From: Acanthornis magna
Lineage: Eukaryota > Chordata > Aves > Passeriformes > Acanthizidae
DNA length: 64,000 bases
Assembly: GCA_036785705.1 (NCBI GenBank)
Contig: JAWUZG010000177.1
Coordinates: 1,240,001-1,304,000, forward strand
Direction: 5' to 3'
Shown: piece after piece, positions 25,089 through 37,799 of the stretch
How the letters are laid out: the number at the start of each line of letters is the position of its first letter
Numbering within the stretch: the stretch's first letter is position 1
Made by a program: the position numbers and the translations under genes
The notes under the pieces: model-generated
What the model was told of the DNA's origin: nothing
The model's input: only the letters and a program-made list of their open reading frames with translations
The model's database searches: none

Positions 25089-26089
25089 ACCAACCAGCTT
25101 TACCTATGTAAGGTTTTGTGTTGCTGTTGTCATCCCAGCTGATTCATGGCTCTCCCCCTCGGTTTTTAGATCACTAATTTTGATTTTTCGGTGATTTTCT
25201 CCTGGCACTTTGCAGTCACACGCAGCAGGGCTGTTGCACCGTCACTCCTCCACATCAGGGGGCAGCTCTGAGGTTGTTCTGCTGCCTAAATCCATTTTCT
25301 TCGTGTCAGGAATTGTTCAGGGGATAATCTTTAGAGGAGACAGATTAATTTTCCTACTAACTGTCCAGGAATGTTCTCCTGAACGTGAACAACCACTGGC
25401 AGAGCTGAGGGAGATTTAATAACGGCTTTCCTTTGGCCATTTCTAGCAGACTTTCTCCTCTATTAAAAAAAAAAAAATCTGCTCTTTTCCCCTGCCCTGG
25501 AGATTTATTTTGTGCGTGGGCGGTTTGTTTATTTGTTGTAAGAACTGGAAATTACTATAAAGCCTTTATTAAAACTTCTTTATTACTCTCTGATCCAAAC
25601 TTGCAAACAAACTTCAGGTGTATTTATACTTCTGCCATGGAAAGAGATGAGAGGCTTTGAGCTCTCCTCCTTTTCTCCTCGTGTTTTCTCATCTGTCTGC
25701 CTTGGCCCCTGAGCTGCGTTTCCCTGCCAGGCTCCATAAAATTCTCCCTGGAGGCAGCAGTTCCTCGTCTGCTGCGTTTTCCTGGATTTCTTAATCCTTC
25801 ACTCTTGTTTTGTCTGAGTTTCGAGCTCTTTTTTTCCTCCTTGCAGGCCTTTCTTTTCTCCGTCCCTCACCCGCTCCTGCCTCTAAAACCCCCACGGGCA
25901 GACAGTGAAAGAATATCTGAGATTTTCATCCCCACCAGGAGAATTTGGCTTCTGATCCCTACCACCATCTGTGTGCAAACTGGGCAGACTGGGAGCAGGG
26001 AAGGGATCTCCACCTGGGAAATGTCATCCAGGACTCGAACCAAATCCCTGCAGAGCTGAATTTCCTCTCTCGCTTTCCCAGCAGGAGCA
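25089..26089. other. Non-coding, no gene seen
   Basis: About 1 kb of unique-looking sequence with a short A run at about 25466. I checked for exon-like pieces with good acceptor and donor and found none that I could name. Confidence 0.5.
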
Positions 26090-27775
26090 CCAGGAGGTAT
26101 CCAAACTCACCCAGGGAGCAGGGAGGGCCAAAAATCACTGATGGGGTTTCATTTTGGGGTTCTGTGACTGCAGAGTTAGGTCAGACAAAGGTTTGGAATG
26201 ATCCTGGAAAATCCTCTGGAAGAGCTTTGGCTGAAGCTCTCCCAAAGTTCAAAGCTGAAATTCTGCATAAAAATGGAATCCAAGAATCTAATCTGCAGCA
26301 AAGAGGGCCAAAAATCACTGATGGGGTTTTATTTTTTGGGGTTCTGTGACTGCAGGATTAGGTCAGACAAAGGTTTGGAATGATCCTGGAAAATCCTCTG
26401 GAGCACCTTTGGCTCTCCCAAAGTTCAAAGCTGAAATTCTGCATAAAAACGGAATCCAGGAATATAATCTGCAGCAGGGAGGGCCAAAAATCACTGCTGG
26501 GGTTTCATTTTGGGGTTCTGTGACTGCAGGGTTAGGTCACACACAGGTTCCAATCCTCTGGAACAGCTTTGGCTGAAACTCCTGAAGTTCAAGGCTGCAA
26601 TTCTGCAGAAAAACAGAATCCAGGAGGGCCAAAAATCACTGCTGGGGTTTGATTTTGGGGTTCTGTGACTGCAGGGTTAGGCCAGACACAGAGCTTTGGT
26701 TCCAGATACAGAGCTTTGGCTGAAACTCCCCCAAAATTCAAGGCTGAAATTCTGCATAAAAACCAAATCCAGGAGTCTGCAGCAGGGAGGGCCAAAAATC
26801 ACTAATGGGGTTTGATTTTGGGGTTCTGTGACTGCAGGGTTAGGTCACACACAGGTTTGGAATGATCCTGGAAGATCTCCTGGAAGAGCTTTGGCTGAAA
26901 CTCCCCCAAAATTCAAAGCTGAAATTCTGCATAAAAACCAAATCCAGGAGTCTGCAGCAAGGAGGGCCAAAAATCACTGCTGGGGTTTGATTTTGGGGTT
27001 CTGTGACTGCAGGGTTAGGTCAGACAAAGGTTTGGAATGATCCTGGAAAATCCTCTGGAGCAGCTTTGGCTCTCCCAAACTCCAAGGCTGAAATTCTGTA
27101 TAAAAACAGAATCCAGGAGTCTGCAGCAGGGAGGGCCAAAAATCAGTGATGGAGTTTGATTTTGGGGTTCTGTGACTGCAGGGTTAGGTCACACACAGGT
27201 TTGGAATGATCTTGGAACATCCTCTGGAACAGCTTTGGCTGAAACTCTCCCAAAGTTCAAAGCTGAAATTCTGCATAAAAACGGAATCCAGGAATCTAAT
27301 CTGCAGCAAAGAGGGCCAAAAATCACTGATGGGGTTTTATTTTTGGGGTTCTGTGACTGCAGGATTAGGTCAGACATAGGTTTGGAATGATCCTGGAAGA
27401 TCTCCTGGAAGAGCTTTGGCTGAAGCTCTCCCAAAGTCCAAGGCTGCAATTCTGCATAAAAACAGAATCCAGGAGGGCCAAAAATCACTGATGGGGTTTT
27501 ATTTTTTGGGTTCTGTGACTGCAGAATGGCGGAAATTCTCCCAAAGTTCAAGGCTGAAATTCTGCATAAAAATGGAATCCAGGAGTCTGCAGCAAGGAGG
27601 GCCAAAAATCACTGCTGGGGTTTCATTTTGGGGTTCTGTGACTGCAGGGTTAGGCCAGACACAGGTTCCAGACACAGAGCTTTGGTTCCAGACACAGAGC
27701 TTTGGCTGAAGCTCTCCCAAAGTCCAAGGCTGAAATTCTGCATAAAAACAGAATCCAGGAGTCTGCAGCCTCCAA
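26090..27775. repeat. ~170-bp tandem repeat, about ten copies
   Basis: TCTGTGACTGCAG recurs near 26161, 26343, 26517, 26662, 26825, 27000, 27169, 27350, 27512 and 27635. Unit length varies from 123 to 182 bp through internal deletions. Each unit carries GGGCCAAAAATCACTG and CTGAAATTCTGCATAAAAA. Confidence 0.92.
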
Positions 27776-27834
27776 ACCTCTGGAGGAAAGTGGTGGCTCA
27801 AGGTTAGAGCAGCCTGGAGAAAGGCACAGTTATC

Positions 27835-28285
27835 TCGCTAAGCACAAGCTGAAGTGCCTTAAATGTATGAAATCAAACATTTCAAGCCCTCCTGGAGCAG
27901 AGGAGCTCAGCAGAAGTGCTTTAAATGAATAAAATCAAACATTTCGAGCCCTGCTGGAGCAGAGGAGCTCAGCAGAAGTGCTTTAAATGAATGAAATCAA
28001 ACATTTCGAGCCCTGCTGGGGCAGAGGGGCTGAGCTGAAGTGCCTTAAACGAATGAAATGAAAGATTTCAAGCCCTGCTGGGGCAGAGGGGCTGAGCTGA
28101 AGTGCCTTAAACGAATGAAATGAAATATTTCAAGCCCTGCTGGGGCAGAGGGGCTGAGCTGAAGTGCCTTAAACGAATGAAATGAAATATTTCAAGCCCT
28201 GCTGGGGCAGAGGGGCTGAGCTGAAGTGCCTTAAACGAATGAAATGAAATTAAATATTTCTTGAAATATGAAATATGCTGGGGCA
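27835..28285. repeat. 62-bp minisatellite
   Basis: About seven copies of a 62-bp unit with GCCCTGCTGGGGCAGAGG and CCTTAAACGAATGAAATG. Copies 4-6 are nearly identical and the edges are diverged. Confidence 0.9.
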
Positions 28286-28899
28286 GAGGAGCTCTCCTGG
28301 GGCTGTTCCTGGCCTGTGTCACCTCAGCACAGCTCGGTTCGGTCCTGGCCCCAGCACTGCCTGCCCTATCAGCTCCAAATGTGTTTACTTTTTTTTACAT
28401 TTAGCAGGGCAAGAATGAAAGGGACTGTGCCTTGAAAAGTCAAAGCATTAAACAAACTCTTTTGTGAGAGCAAAGTACACCTTCGGGCCCTTGTAATGTT
28501 TAAATATTTAGAATATGAAGTCACTCGGTGCTGCTTTACCCCCCACCCACCCCGGCCTGCTTCTCCATTTTCCCCTCAAATTGTGGAGACATTTCATTTC
28601 CCCAGCCCCACCCCGCAGCCATTTCCTGCCCAGCTCTGCCTCCCTGCTCCTTTCTGCTTATTTTTTTCTCCTTTTCTCCATTTTCTCCCCCAGATCCCAG
28701 ACTGCTCCCCCTGCCCAAGCCCACCCCGGCCCTATTTCTTTTCTCCTCATGGGATCAGTGCTAATCCCCCTGAGCTCTCAGAGCAGCTTTTTATAGCCCT
28801 GCTGAAGCCAGGGAGGTGAACTCCCTAAGAACATAAGAGCTTCCCTAAGAGCGAGGCTCCAGGTGCTGTTCCCGACCACGATTTGGGTGTTAAATAGGA
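28286..28899. other. Non-coding, pyrimidine-rich in the middle, no gene seen
   Basis: 28540-28740 is C/T-rich on +. No recognised exon. Confidence 0.5.
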
Positions 28900-30730
28900 C
28901 AAGAATGACATTTCTGGGGCTTTTTCCTGCTCTGACCCAATCCCCACCACTTCTGAGTTTTCATCTTTGTCCCTTTTTCCAAGTTTTTCTCCTGTCTCTC
29001 ATGACCCCACCCGGACTTTGCACCCAGGGCAGGAATTCTGCAGCTCAGGTGTTCCTTTGGGGTGTCCCAACCACTTTTTGAGTTTTCATCTTTGTCCCTT
29101 TTTCCAAGTTTTTCTCCAGTCACTCTTGATCCCACCCAGACTTTATACCCAGGGCAGCTTTTGGCAGGAATTCTGCAGCTCAAGTGTTCCTTTGGGGTGC
29201 CTTCACCACTTTTTGAGTTTTCATCTTTGTCCCTTTTTCCAAGTTTTTCTGCAGTCACTCTTGACCCCACCTGGACTTTGCACCCAGGGCAGGAGTCCTG
29301 CAGCTCAGGTGTTTTTTTGGAGTGTCCCCACCACTTTTTGAGTTTTCAGCTTTGTCCTTTTTTCCAAGTTTTTCTCCAGTCTGTCTTGACCCCACCCGGA
29401 CTTTTCACCCAGGGCAGGAATTCTGCAGCTCAGGTGTTTTTTTGGGGTGTCCCCACCCCTGAAATGTGCAGGGAAAAGGAATTTGCTCTCCCCACCTCAA
29501 TCCCACTCAGCTTTATGGCTTCTGCAGAACTGCACTAGGAAAAATGCCGCCTTGAATTATTTCAAAAAGGGGAAAGTTTGTGTCCATCAGCACTCAGTGT
29601 GTGTTTTCCTGAGGGTTCTCCTGTGATATCTCCTCGTATTTATTGGATCTTCGTTCCCACAAGAACTCAAAACCTTGGAAAAACTCCCTTTTTCCAAGTT
29701 TTTCTCCAGTCTCTCTTGACCCCACCTGGACTTTGCCCCCAGGGCAGGAATTCTGCAGCTCAGGTGTTTTTTTGGGGTGTCCCAACCACTTTTTGAGTTT
29801 TCATCTTTGTGCTTTTTTCCAAGCTTTTCTCCAGTCTCTCTTGACCCCACCCAGACTTTGCACCCAGGGCAGGAATTCTGCAGCTCAGGTGTTTTTTTGG
29901 GGTGTCCCCACCCCTGAAATGTACAGGGAAAAGGAATTTTCCCTCCCCACCTCAATCCCACTCAGCTTTATGGCTTCTGCAGAACTGCACTAGGAAAAAT
30001 GCCGCCTTGAATTATTTCAAATCCCAGTTTAAAAAGGGGAAAGTTTGTGTCTGTCAGCACTCAGTGTGTGTTTTCCTGAGGGTTCTCCTGTGATAACTCC
30101 TGATATTTATTGGTTCTTGGTTCCCACAAGAACTCAAAACCTTGGAAAAACTCCCTTTTTCAAAGTTTTTCTCCAGTCTCTCTTGATCCCACCCAGACTT
30201 TGCACCCATGGCAGGAATTCTGCAGCTCAGGTGTTTTTTGGGGTGTCCCCACCACTTTTTGAGTTTTCAGCTTTGTCCTTTTTTCCAAGTTTTTCTGCAG
30301 TCACTCTTGACCCCACCCAGACTTTATACCCAGGGCAGCTTTTGGCAGGAATTCTGCAGCTCAGGTGTTTTTTTGGGGTGTCCCAACCACTTTTTGACTT
30401 ATCACTTTTAGTGTCCCTTTTTTCCAAGTTTTTCTCCAGTCTGTCTTGATCCCACCCGGACTTTGCACCCAGGGCAGGAATTCTGCAGCTCAGGTGTTTT
30501 TTTGGGGTGTCCCCACCCCTGAAATGTACAGGGAAAAGGAATTTTCCCTCCCCACCTCAATCCCACTCAGCTTTATGGCTTCTGCAGAACTGCACTAGGA
30601 AAAATGCCACCTTGAATTATTTCAAATCCCAGTTTAAAAAGGGGAAAGTTTGTGTCTGTCAGCACTCAGTGTGTGTTTTCCTGAGGGTTCTCCTGAGATA
30701 ACTCCTGATATTTATTGGATCTCGGTTCCC
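28900..30730. repeat. ~125-bp tandem repeat with ~500-bp higher-order blocks
   Basis: The basic unit contains CCAAGTTTTTCTCCAGTC, CACCCAGGGCAGGAATTCTG and GGTGTTTTTTTGGGGTGTCC. Groups of units are separated by a ~250-bp block (GAAATGTACAGGGAAAAGG to TATTTATTGG) that occurs three times, near 29458, 29915 and 30520. Confidence 0.92.
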
Positions 30731-31679
30731 ACAGGAACCCAAAATAGCTGTCTGGGTTTGGAGCAGCGTGGCCTTCCTTGGCTGGCAGGGCTGTCAGGCT
30801 CTCTCCCAGGGCTTTGGGCACTTGGAATTCCTCTGGCCAGACCGTTCTCCCCAGGGAATGCTCAAAATAGGTACGGCAGGGCTCACAGGGGTGTTCAAAC
30901 CCCACTGATTCCAGCTGAACTCGGAGCCTGTCGCTCCCTGCCTGGAAATGTTAGAAAATTTTAAAATTCACACAGAGCCCTCGAGAGCCTGGTTTGGTGG
31001 GAATGGAGGAAAGTCTGGTGAAGTTAATCTGAAAGGGTCAGAGAGCTTCACTTTGGTCCATAAAAACCAAAACCAAACCCAAATCTCAAACCCAATCTCT
31101 ACGGGACAGTCCTTTCCTGGAGGGATTTCTGTTTACAACATTTGCTTCCTTTCTCTTTCCTCCTTGGATCCACTCCAGATTCCTAAACCTTCCTCCGTGG
31201 CATTTTCTGTTTCACATCTCTGCACTGACAGACCTGCTTTGATTTTCATTTTGATTTTTATTTCTATTTTCACTTTTATGAGTTTTGCGCCGCCGCTGGT
31301 TTTTTTACACAACTCCCTCCTGACCTTGGGACCGAAATTGCCGAAGAGCTTGGGAACTATTTCGAGCAATCTTTAGTCAGGCTTTATTCTAAGCCTTTCC
31401 AAGTACCTGCAAGGCACGCGAGGCAAAAATATATTTATGAACGTTAACGTCTGGAAATTTCAGGAGATTCATTTCACCTAATTGCTTCAATCTGAGCCTG
31501 GCACAGGGTTCCTTTACAGCCCTGCAGCACGAGAGGCGCCGCAGGACAGCTTCAGATGCCTGGCTGGAGGTGTCACCGTCCCTGCAGAGTGACAGCGGAG
31601 CCTGGACGGCTGCTCCCGGCCGGGGGTGACAGATGAGACGAGCCCCGGGCTGGAAAAGGGGAGCTGAGCTTTTATTTCT
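30731..31679. other. Non-coding, no gene seen
   Basis: Unique-looking sequence. The 31520-31660 part is relatively GC-rich but offers no open frame resembling the missing NET1 first exon. Confidence 0.5.
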
Positions 31680-31875
31680 GCTGGTTTTCTGACGTTTTCT
31701 TTTCTGAGGTTTTATTTCTTTTCTGAGTTTTATTTTCTGAGGTTTTATTTCTTCTCTGAGGTTTTATTTTCTGAGGTTTTATTTCTTTTCTGAGGTTTTC
31801 TTTTCCGAGGTTTTATTTCTTTTCTGAGGTTTTCTTTTCCGCTGGTTTATTTCTGGGGTTTTATTTCTGGGGTTT
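31680..31875. repeat. TTCTGAGGTTTTATTTC minisatellite
   Basis: About ten imperfect 17-18-bp units with TTTTCTGAGGTTTTATTT. Later copies change to CCGAGG and CTGGGG. Confidence 0.85.
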
Positions 31876-31989
31876 CACGGTGGGGATTATCCCCAGGGCT
31901 GATTGACAAGGGCCTGGTGCACCCCAATTTGTGCATCCTGTGCCAGGCCTGCCCTCGATGAGCAAAATATTGTGTCAGCAGCTGCTCTG

Positions 31990-32018
31990 CTTCCTCCTCC
32001 TCCTCCTCCTCCTCCTCG
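31990..32018. repeat. (CTC)n microsatellite
   Basis: Eight to nine CTC units interrupted only at the ends, inside otherwise unique sequence. Confidence 0.85.
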
Positions 32019-32140
32019 TCTTCAGCGTTTGCATCACAGCCCTGAGAGCAGAGCACCAACAGCTCCGGAGTGGGCAGATCCTCAGAATGTGCTTACTCAC
32101 GGAGCAGAGCAGAGCAGAGGATGCTCCTTCTGTCAGCAGC

Positions 32141-33310
32141 TTTCATTTTTCTCGGCACACAGGAGAAAGTTTGCCTCTTTCCAGTGATGGATTACTGCCA
32201 TAATTAATCCTCTCTTACCTGCTCGGGGAATCTCTGGGGGTGTGGAGAGGAGAGGCTGTTCCTGTTCTGGAGCAGAGCAGGGATGGAGCACACGTGTGCT
32301 GAGGGAAGGGCTGAGGTGCCCTGGGGCACCCCTGGCACTAAGAGCAACAGGACAGGGACCGAGGGGCTCAAATAAAAGGGGACATTCAGGCTCAATATTA
32401 GGAAGAAATCCTTTCTTGTGGGGCTGGTGAGACCCTGGAATGGAGGCTTTCATTTTTCTCGGCACACAGGAGAAAGTTTGCCTCTTTCCAGTGATGGATT
32501 ACTGCCATAATTAATCCTCTCTTACCTGCTCGGGGAATCTCTGGGGGTGTGGGGAGGAGAGGCTGTTCCTGTTCTGTTCTGGAGCATGGATGGAGCACAC
32601 GTGTGCTGAGGGAAGGGCTGGGGGTGCCCTGAGGCACAAGAACTTCGTGCTGGTAGTGACAGTGATGCCTTCAAGTATTTCTAGTTTTTTACTCTCCATG
32701 TATCTGTAACTTGCTGCAGTTCTGTGGTTCTTACAAAGTGCTAAAATCCTCTGTCCCAGCACCTTTGGCCAAACAAGGCTCTCTGAACACAGATCCAAGG
32801 ACATATTCATTGCCTTAGGGCCCAAAAATATGTAAACAACTGTGAGCTGGGGGAGCAGGCCTGGGGTGGTGAACATCATCACCTGAGGGTGCATTGGAGA
32901 ATTAAGGGCCAATCTGCTAATGGACAGAACTTATAAAAGGTGAAGGGTTCATGACCCAGGGTCCATTTTGGGTGTTGTCCCCAATGGGGCTTTGCTTGCC
33001 CAAATTTACCTTCAAGGCCTCTGCAGACCTTGAATAAATTGTCTGCTTTTATACTCCTAATTTGTCTTGGCCTCTGTTTCAGGGAGCCTGTGTTTTAGGC
33101 AACAACAGGACAGGAGCTGAGGGGTTCAAATAAAAGGGCACATTCAGGCTCAATATTAGGAAGCAATCCTTTCTCGTGGGGGCTGTGAGACCCTGGGGCA
33201 GAGGCTGTGGATGGTCCATCCCTGCAGTGCCCAAGGCCAGGGAGCACCGTGGGACAGTGGGAGGTGTCCCTGCCATGGCAGGATGGGCTTTGAGATCCTT
33301 CCAGAATCTC
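32141..33310 (+). mobile_element. CR1-like fragments in a ~306-bp tandem duplication, interrupted by an LTR
   Basis: The block starting CTTTCATTTTTCTCGGCACA occurs at 32141 and 32447. Both copies lead into CR1-like sequence in + orientation, with AATATTAGGAAGAAATCCTT at about 32393 and its counterpart at 33155. In the second copy the CR1-like sequence breaks near 32645 and resumes at about 33104 (CAACAGGACAGG). The gap is the LTR listed separately. The last part ends with the CR1 motif TGGGAGGTGTCCCTGCC. Confidence 0.7.
32648..33100 (+). mobile_element. Solo LTR-like element (family D) nested in CR1-like sequence
   Basis: About 450 bp starting near TGCTGGTAGTGACAG and ending near TTTTAGGCA. 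A CCAAT box lies near 32909, TATAAAAGG near 32932 and AATAAA at 33033-33038, in the right order and spacing for an LTR on +. The flanking CR1-like sequence is contiguous without it, which supports an insertion. Exact ends and target-site duplication are unclear. Confidence 0.65.
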
Positions 33311-33929
33311 CTGCTCGGTGACGCCTCTGTCCTTAGCTTGGCCATGTTCTCGTGGACTCCTGCAGGATTTCTGGGTGTCCCTGGGGTGTTTATGGTGCAC
33401 TGTGGCGGTTAGGGTTGGGCTGTGCAGCTGCACAGTTACCCCAGAGCGCAGCTCTGAGCTTGCCCAGCCCAGGCTCACGTGGCTGCCTCTCTGTGCCGCT
33501 GCCAATGTTTGTGGAGCTGGGACATAAATTCATTCCCTGGAACCGCCCCTGTGCAAACAACCCCACAAAGGCCCTTTGTTACCTGGTTTGTGTCGCTGCT
33601 CGGCCCTGCCACGCTGCTCTGCATCGGTGCGAGCACAAACATTGCAATAACCTCAGCAGCTGCACAGGGATTGCGATGGGGAAAGAGCAGCCTTGAGCGT
33701 CCCACTGAAAAAATCCTTTTCCCTTTTCCCAGCTCTGCCTGCCAGCCTCACTTTGGATTTACTTGGAGCAGGCTGGGGAGGGAAGCGTGAAGGCAAACCG
33801 GGAGGAAAATGTTTGGGTCAGAAGGGAAGTGTGCGGTGGGGAGATATCCCTGAGCCCTCGGCAGGAGCTGCTGCAGCGCAGAGCCGTTAATGGGCAGGTC
33901 AGGAGGCTGATTATTCAGGATATCAGGGC
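33311..33929. other. Non-coding, no gene seen
   Basis: Moderately GC-rich unique sequence. Several frames are open for 70-110 codons, but none has recognisable protein content. Confidence 0.5.
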
Positions 33930-34920
33930 CTCTTTAATCTCCTCGGGGCTTATCTCGCGTTCAGCGATTGCCTGGGATATTCCAGGAGCAAACTCTCCAG
34001 CCATGGAAAATCGCTCTGTCTGAGCTGAACCTCATCAAACTAAACACAAACTCAATGTTCTCTCTCATTCCAACCTGCCCAGAGTGTCTGGAGGCTTATC
34101 CCGCGTTCAGCGATTGCCACTTCAGAGCAAGGGCTGGGATATTCCAGGAGCGAACTCTCCAGCCATGGAAAATCGCTCTGTCTGAGCTGAACCTCATCAA
34201 ACCAAACACAAACTCAATGCTCTCTCATTTCAACCTGCCTGGGAGGCTTATCTCGCGTTCAGCGATTGCTGCTCCAGAGCAAGGGCTGGGATATTCCAAT
34301 ACCTGCCAGGAGCGAACTCTCCAGCCACGGAAAATCGTTCTTCCTGGCCAGTCAGTGCTGATCCTCATCAAACCAAACACAAACCCAATGTTCTCTCTCA
34401 TTTCAATCTGTCTGGGAAGCTTATCTCACGTTCAGCGATTGCTGCTCCAGAGCAAGGGCTGGGATATTCCAGGAGCAAACTCTCCAGCCATGGAAAATCG
34501 CTCTGTCTGAGCTGAACCTCATCAAACCAAACACAAACTCAATGCTCTCTCATTTCAACCTGCCTGGGAGGCTTATCTCGCGTTCAGCGATTGCTGCTCC
34601 AGAGCAAGGGCTGGGATATTCCAATACCTGCCAGGAGCGAACTCTCCAGCCACGGAAAATCGTTCTTCCTGGCCAGTCTGTGCTGATCCTCATCAAACCA
34701 AACACAAACTCAATGTTCTCTCTCATTCCAACCTGCCCAGAGTGTCTGGAGGCTTATCCCGCGTTCAGCGATTGCCACTTCAGAGCAAGGGCTGGGATAT
34801 TCCAGGAGCGAACTCTCCAGCCATGGAAAATGGCTCTGTCTGAGCTGAACCTCATCAAACCAAACACAAACCCAATGTTCTCTCTCATTCCAACCTGCCT
34901 GGAGTGTCTGGAGGCACTTC
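33930..34920. repeat. ~150-180-bp tandem repeat, six copies
   Basis: CAGCGATTG occurs at 33962, 34108, 34260, 34433, 34585 and 34765. Units contain GGCTTATCTCGCGTTCAG and CTCTCCAGCCATGGAAAATC. Copies at 34260 and 34585 share the extra segment AATACCTGCCAGGAGCG, giving a two-unit higher-order repeat of about 325 bp. Confidence 0.9.
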
Positions 34921-37439
34921 CTTTGAGAGGCAGAGCTCGTTCCAAGAGAAAAGAACAGAATAATGGCTATTCCAGAGCGGCTGAAAAGCACAGGGAGTTC
35001 TCAGCTCCCATCCCTGCTCAACTCCCTGGGATTGCATGGCTTGGCTGGTGGAAAGCTGAGCCTGCTGGAATTCCTCGATTGGAATTTTTACAGTTTTCTA
35101 AACCACTTTTCCAGAGAGCCACCCTATATAACTAGGGCTGGAAGGATCGCACTTCCTTTTGGGATTCTGAACTCCAGCCTGGCTTCACCACCACCATTTT
35201 CCTCCGAGCCACTGCAGGACTGAGTCCTTCTGTCTCGCTTTTAGATCTTTCCAATGTGTGTCAGTAGAGGTTTCCTCAAGCAGAGCTTTTCCCCTGGAGC
35301 TTTTCAAGATAAGGAACCGTGACAAGCCCAGCCTAAGTGCCTTAGTCAGGCTTTGTTTGCACAGTGCTTGGGAGGCCTCTCCCACCCAAAAACCCTCTGG
35401 ATATTGGTGGAGTGGAAATATCAACTCAGCAAGTTGAAAATCCTTTTTTTTTTTTTTTTTTTTCCCTGCAGAAAAGCTTTAAATTAAAATTCAAAAGACT
35501 CTTTGTGGAGCTTTCCTGTTCTTGTCATTCCAAGCAGGATTCACCGGTGTCGCCTCATTGTTTGGGGGGAAAAAAACCTAATTTTAATCTCTCGCTGTTC
35601 TGTTCGCCATCTTTAAACTGGTTTATATTTAAGAACATCTTGCTCTGAAAACACACAGAAAAAAAAAAAAAGAAAAAGGAGGTTGGAAGTCAGAGGGGAA
35701 GGAAACACAAAATTGCTGCCCAGCCTGAAGAATGTATTTTGGAACTCTCAAAAAGTTCAGAGTCCTGCCAGATCAAAGCATTTCTGCAGTTTCCTGGAGA
35801 AGTCATCAAAAATAAGGAATAAAAGGGGCAGGCTGTCGAATGATGCTGACTGGGCAGTGCTGATTTACAGGAAAAAGGCAGAAAAATGACATTAATGGGA
35901 ATTTGCTCCGAGCTGCTGAGTGAAGCTCTGCTGTGCTTTACCCTCTGATTAATGGCAAGCTCTTCTAGCACGCCCTTTGTGGGTGTCTTCTGCATTCCTG
36001 CTGACCCCAAAATCTCATTTATGGCTTTTTTCCCCTCCTTCCTTAAAAGAAAACAGCAAAAATCAACCCACAAAAAAACCCCACCTGTATCTGGCGAAGG
36101 CAAGCAATGAAAAAATTAAGACCGACGTCACGTTTGACAGAAACATTTGCTTTTTTTGACAAATAGCTGTAGGATTTCGGGTGGTTTTTTTTTGCAGTGC
36201 TCAGCTCTGAGGTAAATCATCAACCTTGGAGTGAAACTCAGGACAAATTTGGCCAAGAGCTGAGTGCTGTTCTGCTTCCATAGGATCCTGGCAGGAGGAT
36301 CGTGCTGTTTATCCAAGGAAGGTGGGGAACAATGACCATTTCCTACTCTGCTCTCAGGGTGAAACAATCGAGCTGCCCACTTGTCCTTATCAATCCCTTA
36401 TCTATTAATTACCCAAACTTCCTCTATTAAGATTATTGGGCCCACATCTCCTGCTCTGCTATGTTGCCAAACAGGTTTTGCGCTCAGGGCTTCTCCTGCC
36501 TCTCTCTGCTTTTCCAAGCCTGGAGCTTAAAAACACAACCGGAATTCTCCCTTTTGAGGTTAAAAATATTCCCTATGGATCATCAGCATGGCAATCTCTG
36601 TTTGAACAGGCTCTGGAAAGATTTACTCTTGGCAGTGTCATCATTTGCTGGTAAGAAGCCTGGAACATTCATTTCTTGAAGCAAATAGAGGGTACCAAAA
36701 CAGAAATGTTTGTTCTTTTCTGTGCAGCCTCACCAGGGCTGCCCTTCCCTGCCCCGAGTTTGGAGGGATTTGTTTTTGCCTCAGCCTTTCACATCTCAAA
36801 ACTTATTTTTGTGCCTTCCCGTAATGGCCCTTGGTAACCCTGAACTTGTTAATCACTCTGGAATATGAATCAGCCTGCCCTAATTAACACTTTCTGCTCT
36901 CCCGGCCCGGCTGAGATAAGGAGAATCTGTCTGCTCGTCTCGGCTCCAACAAGGAAATTCTGCTGCAGACAGAGGATCCGTTCCGAGGAAGTGACCTGAC
37001 ACAACCTGAGCGTTGGGGTGACAGTGACACGGCAGGGCCATCGCGGTGTCCCTCCCCAGTAAACAGAGCCATTAACTCCATCCAGCTGCTGGCACCGGCG
37101 GGACACTTTATTTTGCTCTCTCAGGCCCTAAAATATCTCAGCCGGGCCACGCCGCGCTCGGTTCAATCCATCATGAGTGTTTTGAGCGCTGCTCAGTGGT
37201 GCGGAGCCTCAGCGCAGAGCTCTGCTTCTCCTCACGCTGATTTGTGGAGGGACAGCCTCCGGGAGCGTCCCAGGTCACCCATGGCCTGTAAGTCACCTGC
37301 AGGGCTCAGACAGCACGGGCTGTCCCTCTGAGCAATCCTGACTCAGCCTGGGCACGGAACGCACGTGGGATCACAGAGGTGACTCTGCTGGGCTTTGGAA
37401 GGCTCTGCAGGGAGAGAAAACAGCCCAGGCCTGGTGCCA
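34921..37439. other. Longest repeat-poor stretch, no gene seen
   Basis: About 2.5 kb without an obvious tandem array. It has a 20-T run at 35444-35463 followed by CCCTGCAG, which looks like a splice acceptor, but the following bases give no recognisable exon. An A run lies near 35660. 36890-37300 is the most GC-rich part. Regulatory content is possible but not visible. Confidence 0.5.
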
Positions 37440-37770
37440 CTGCTCAGGGGGGCCTGGGCATCATCATCATCATCAGCATCAGCATCATCATCATCAGCCC
37501 AGGCCTGGTGCCGCTGCTCAGGGCTGGAGTGGGGCCTTGGTGTCATCATTGTCATCATCATCATCATCATCATTGTCATCATCAGCCCAGGCCTGGTGCC
37601 GCTGCTCGGGGCTGGAGTGGGGCCTTGGCATCATTATCGTCATCGTCATCATCATTGTCATCATCGTCATCATCAGCCCAGGCCTGGTGCCACTGCTCAG
37701 GGCCGAAGTGGGGCCTTGGCATCGTCATCGTCATTGTCATCATCACCATCATCATTGTCATTTCAACTTT
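37440..37770. repeat. Composite (CAT)n and GCCCAGGCCTGGTGCC repeat
   Basis: Four blocks of about 80-90 bp. Each joins AGCCCAGGCCTGGTGCCGCT plus GGAGTGGGGCCTTGG to a run of CAT/CGT trinucleotides. The trinucleotide part differs in length and purity between blocks. Confidence 0.88.
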
Positions 37771-37799
37771 GTCCTCTTCTCTTTTGTCTCCTCTTATTG

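Noticed and set aside
31500..31680. GC-rich patch as the missing first NET1 exon
   Set aside because: No frame gives a basic, RP/S-rich N-terminus followed by a phase-2 donor.
33330..33800. Overlapping 70-110-codon frames on + as a gene
   Set aside because: No recognisable protein, no consistent splice pairs, and the frames overlap each other in a GC-rich region.
35444..35471. 20-T run followed by CCCTGCAG, a strong acceptor-like signal
   Set aside because: The next 200 bases have no recognisable coding content or paired donor. T runs are common here.
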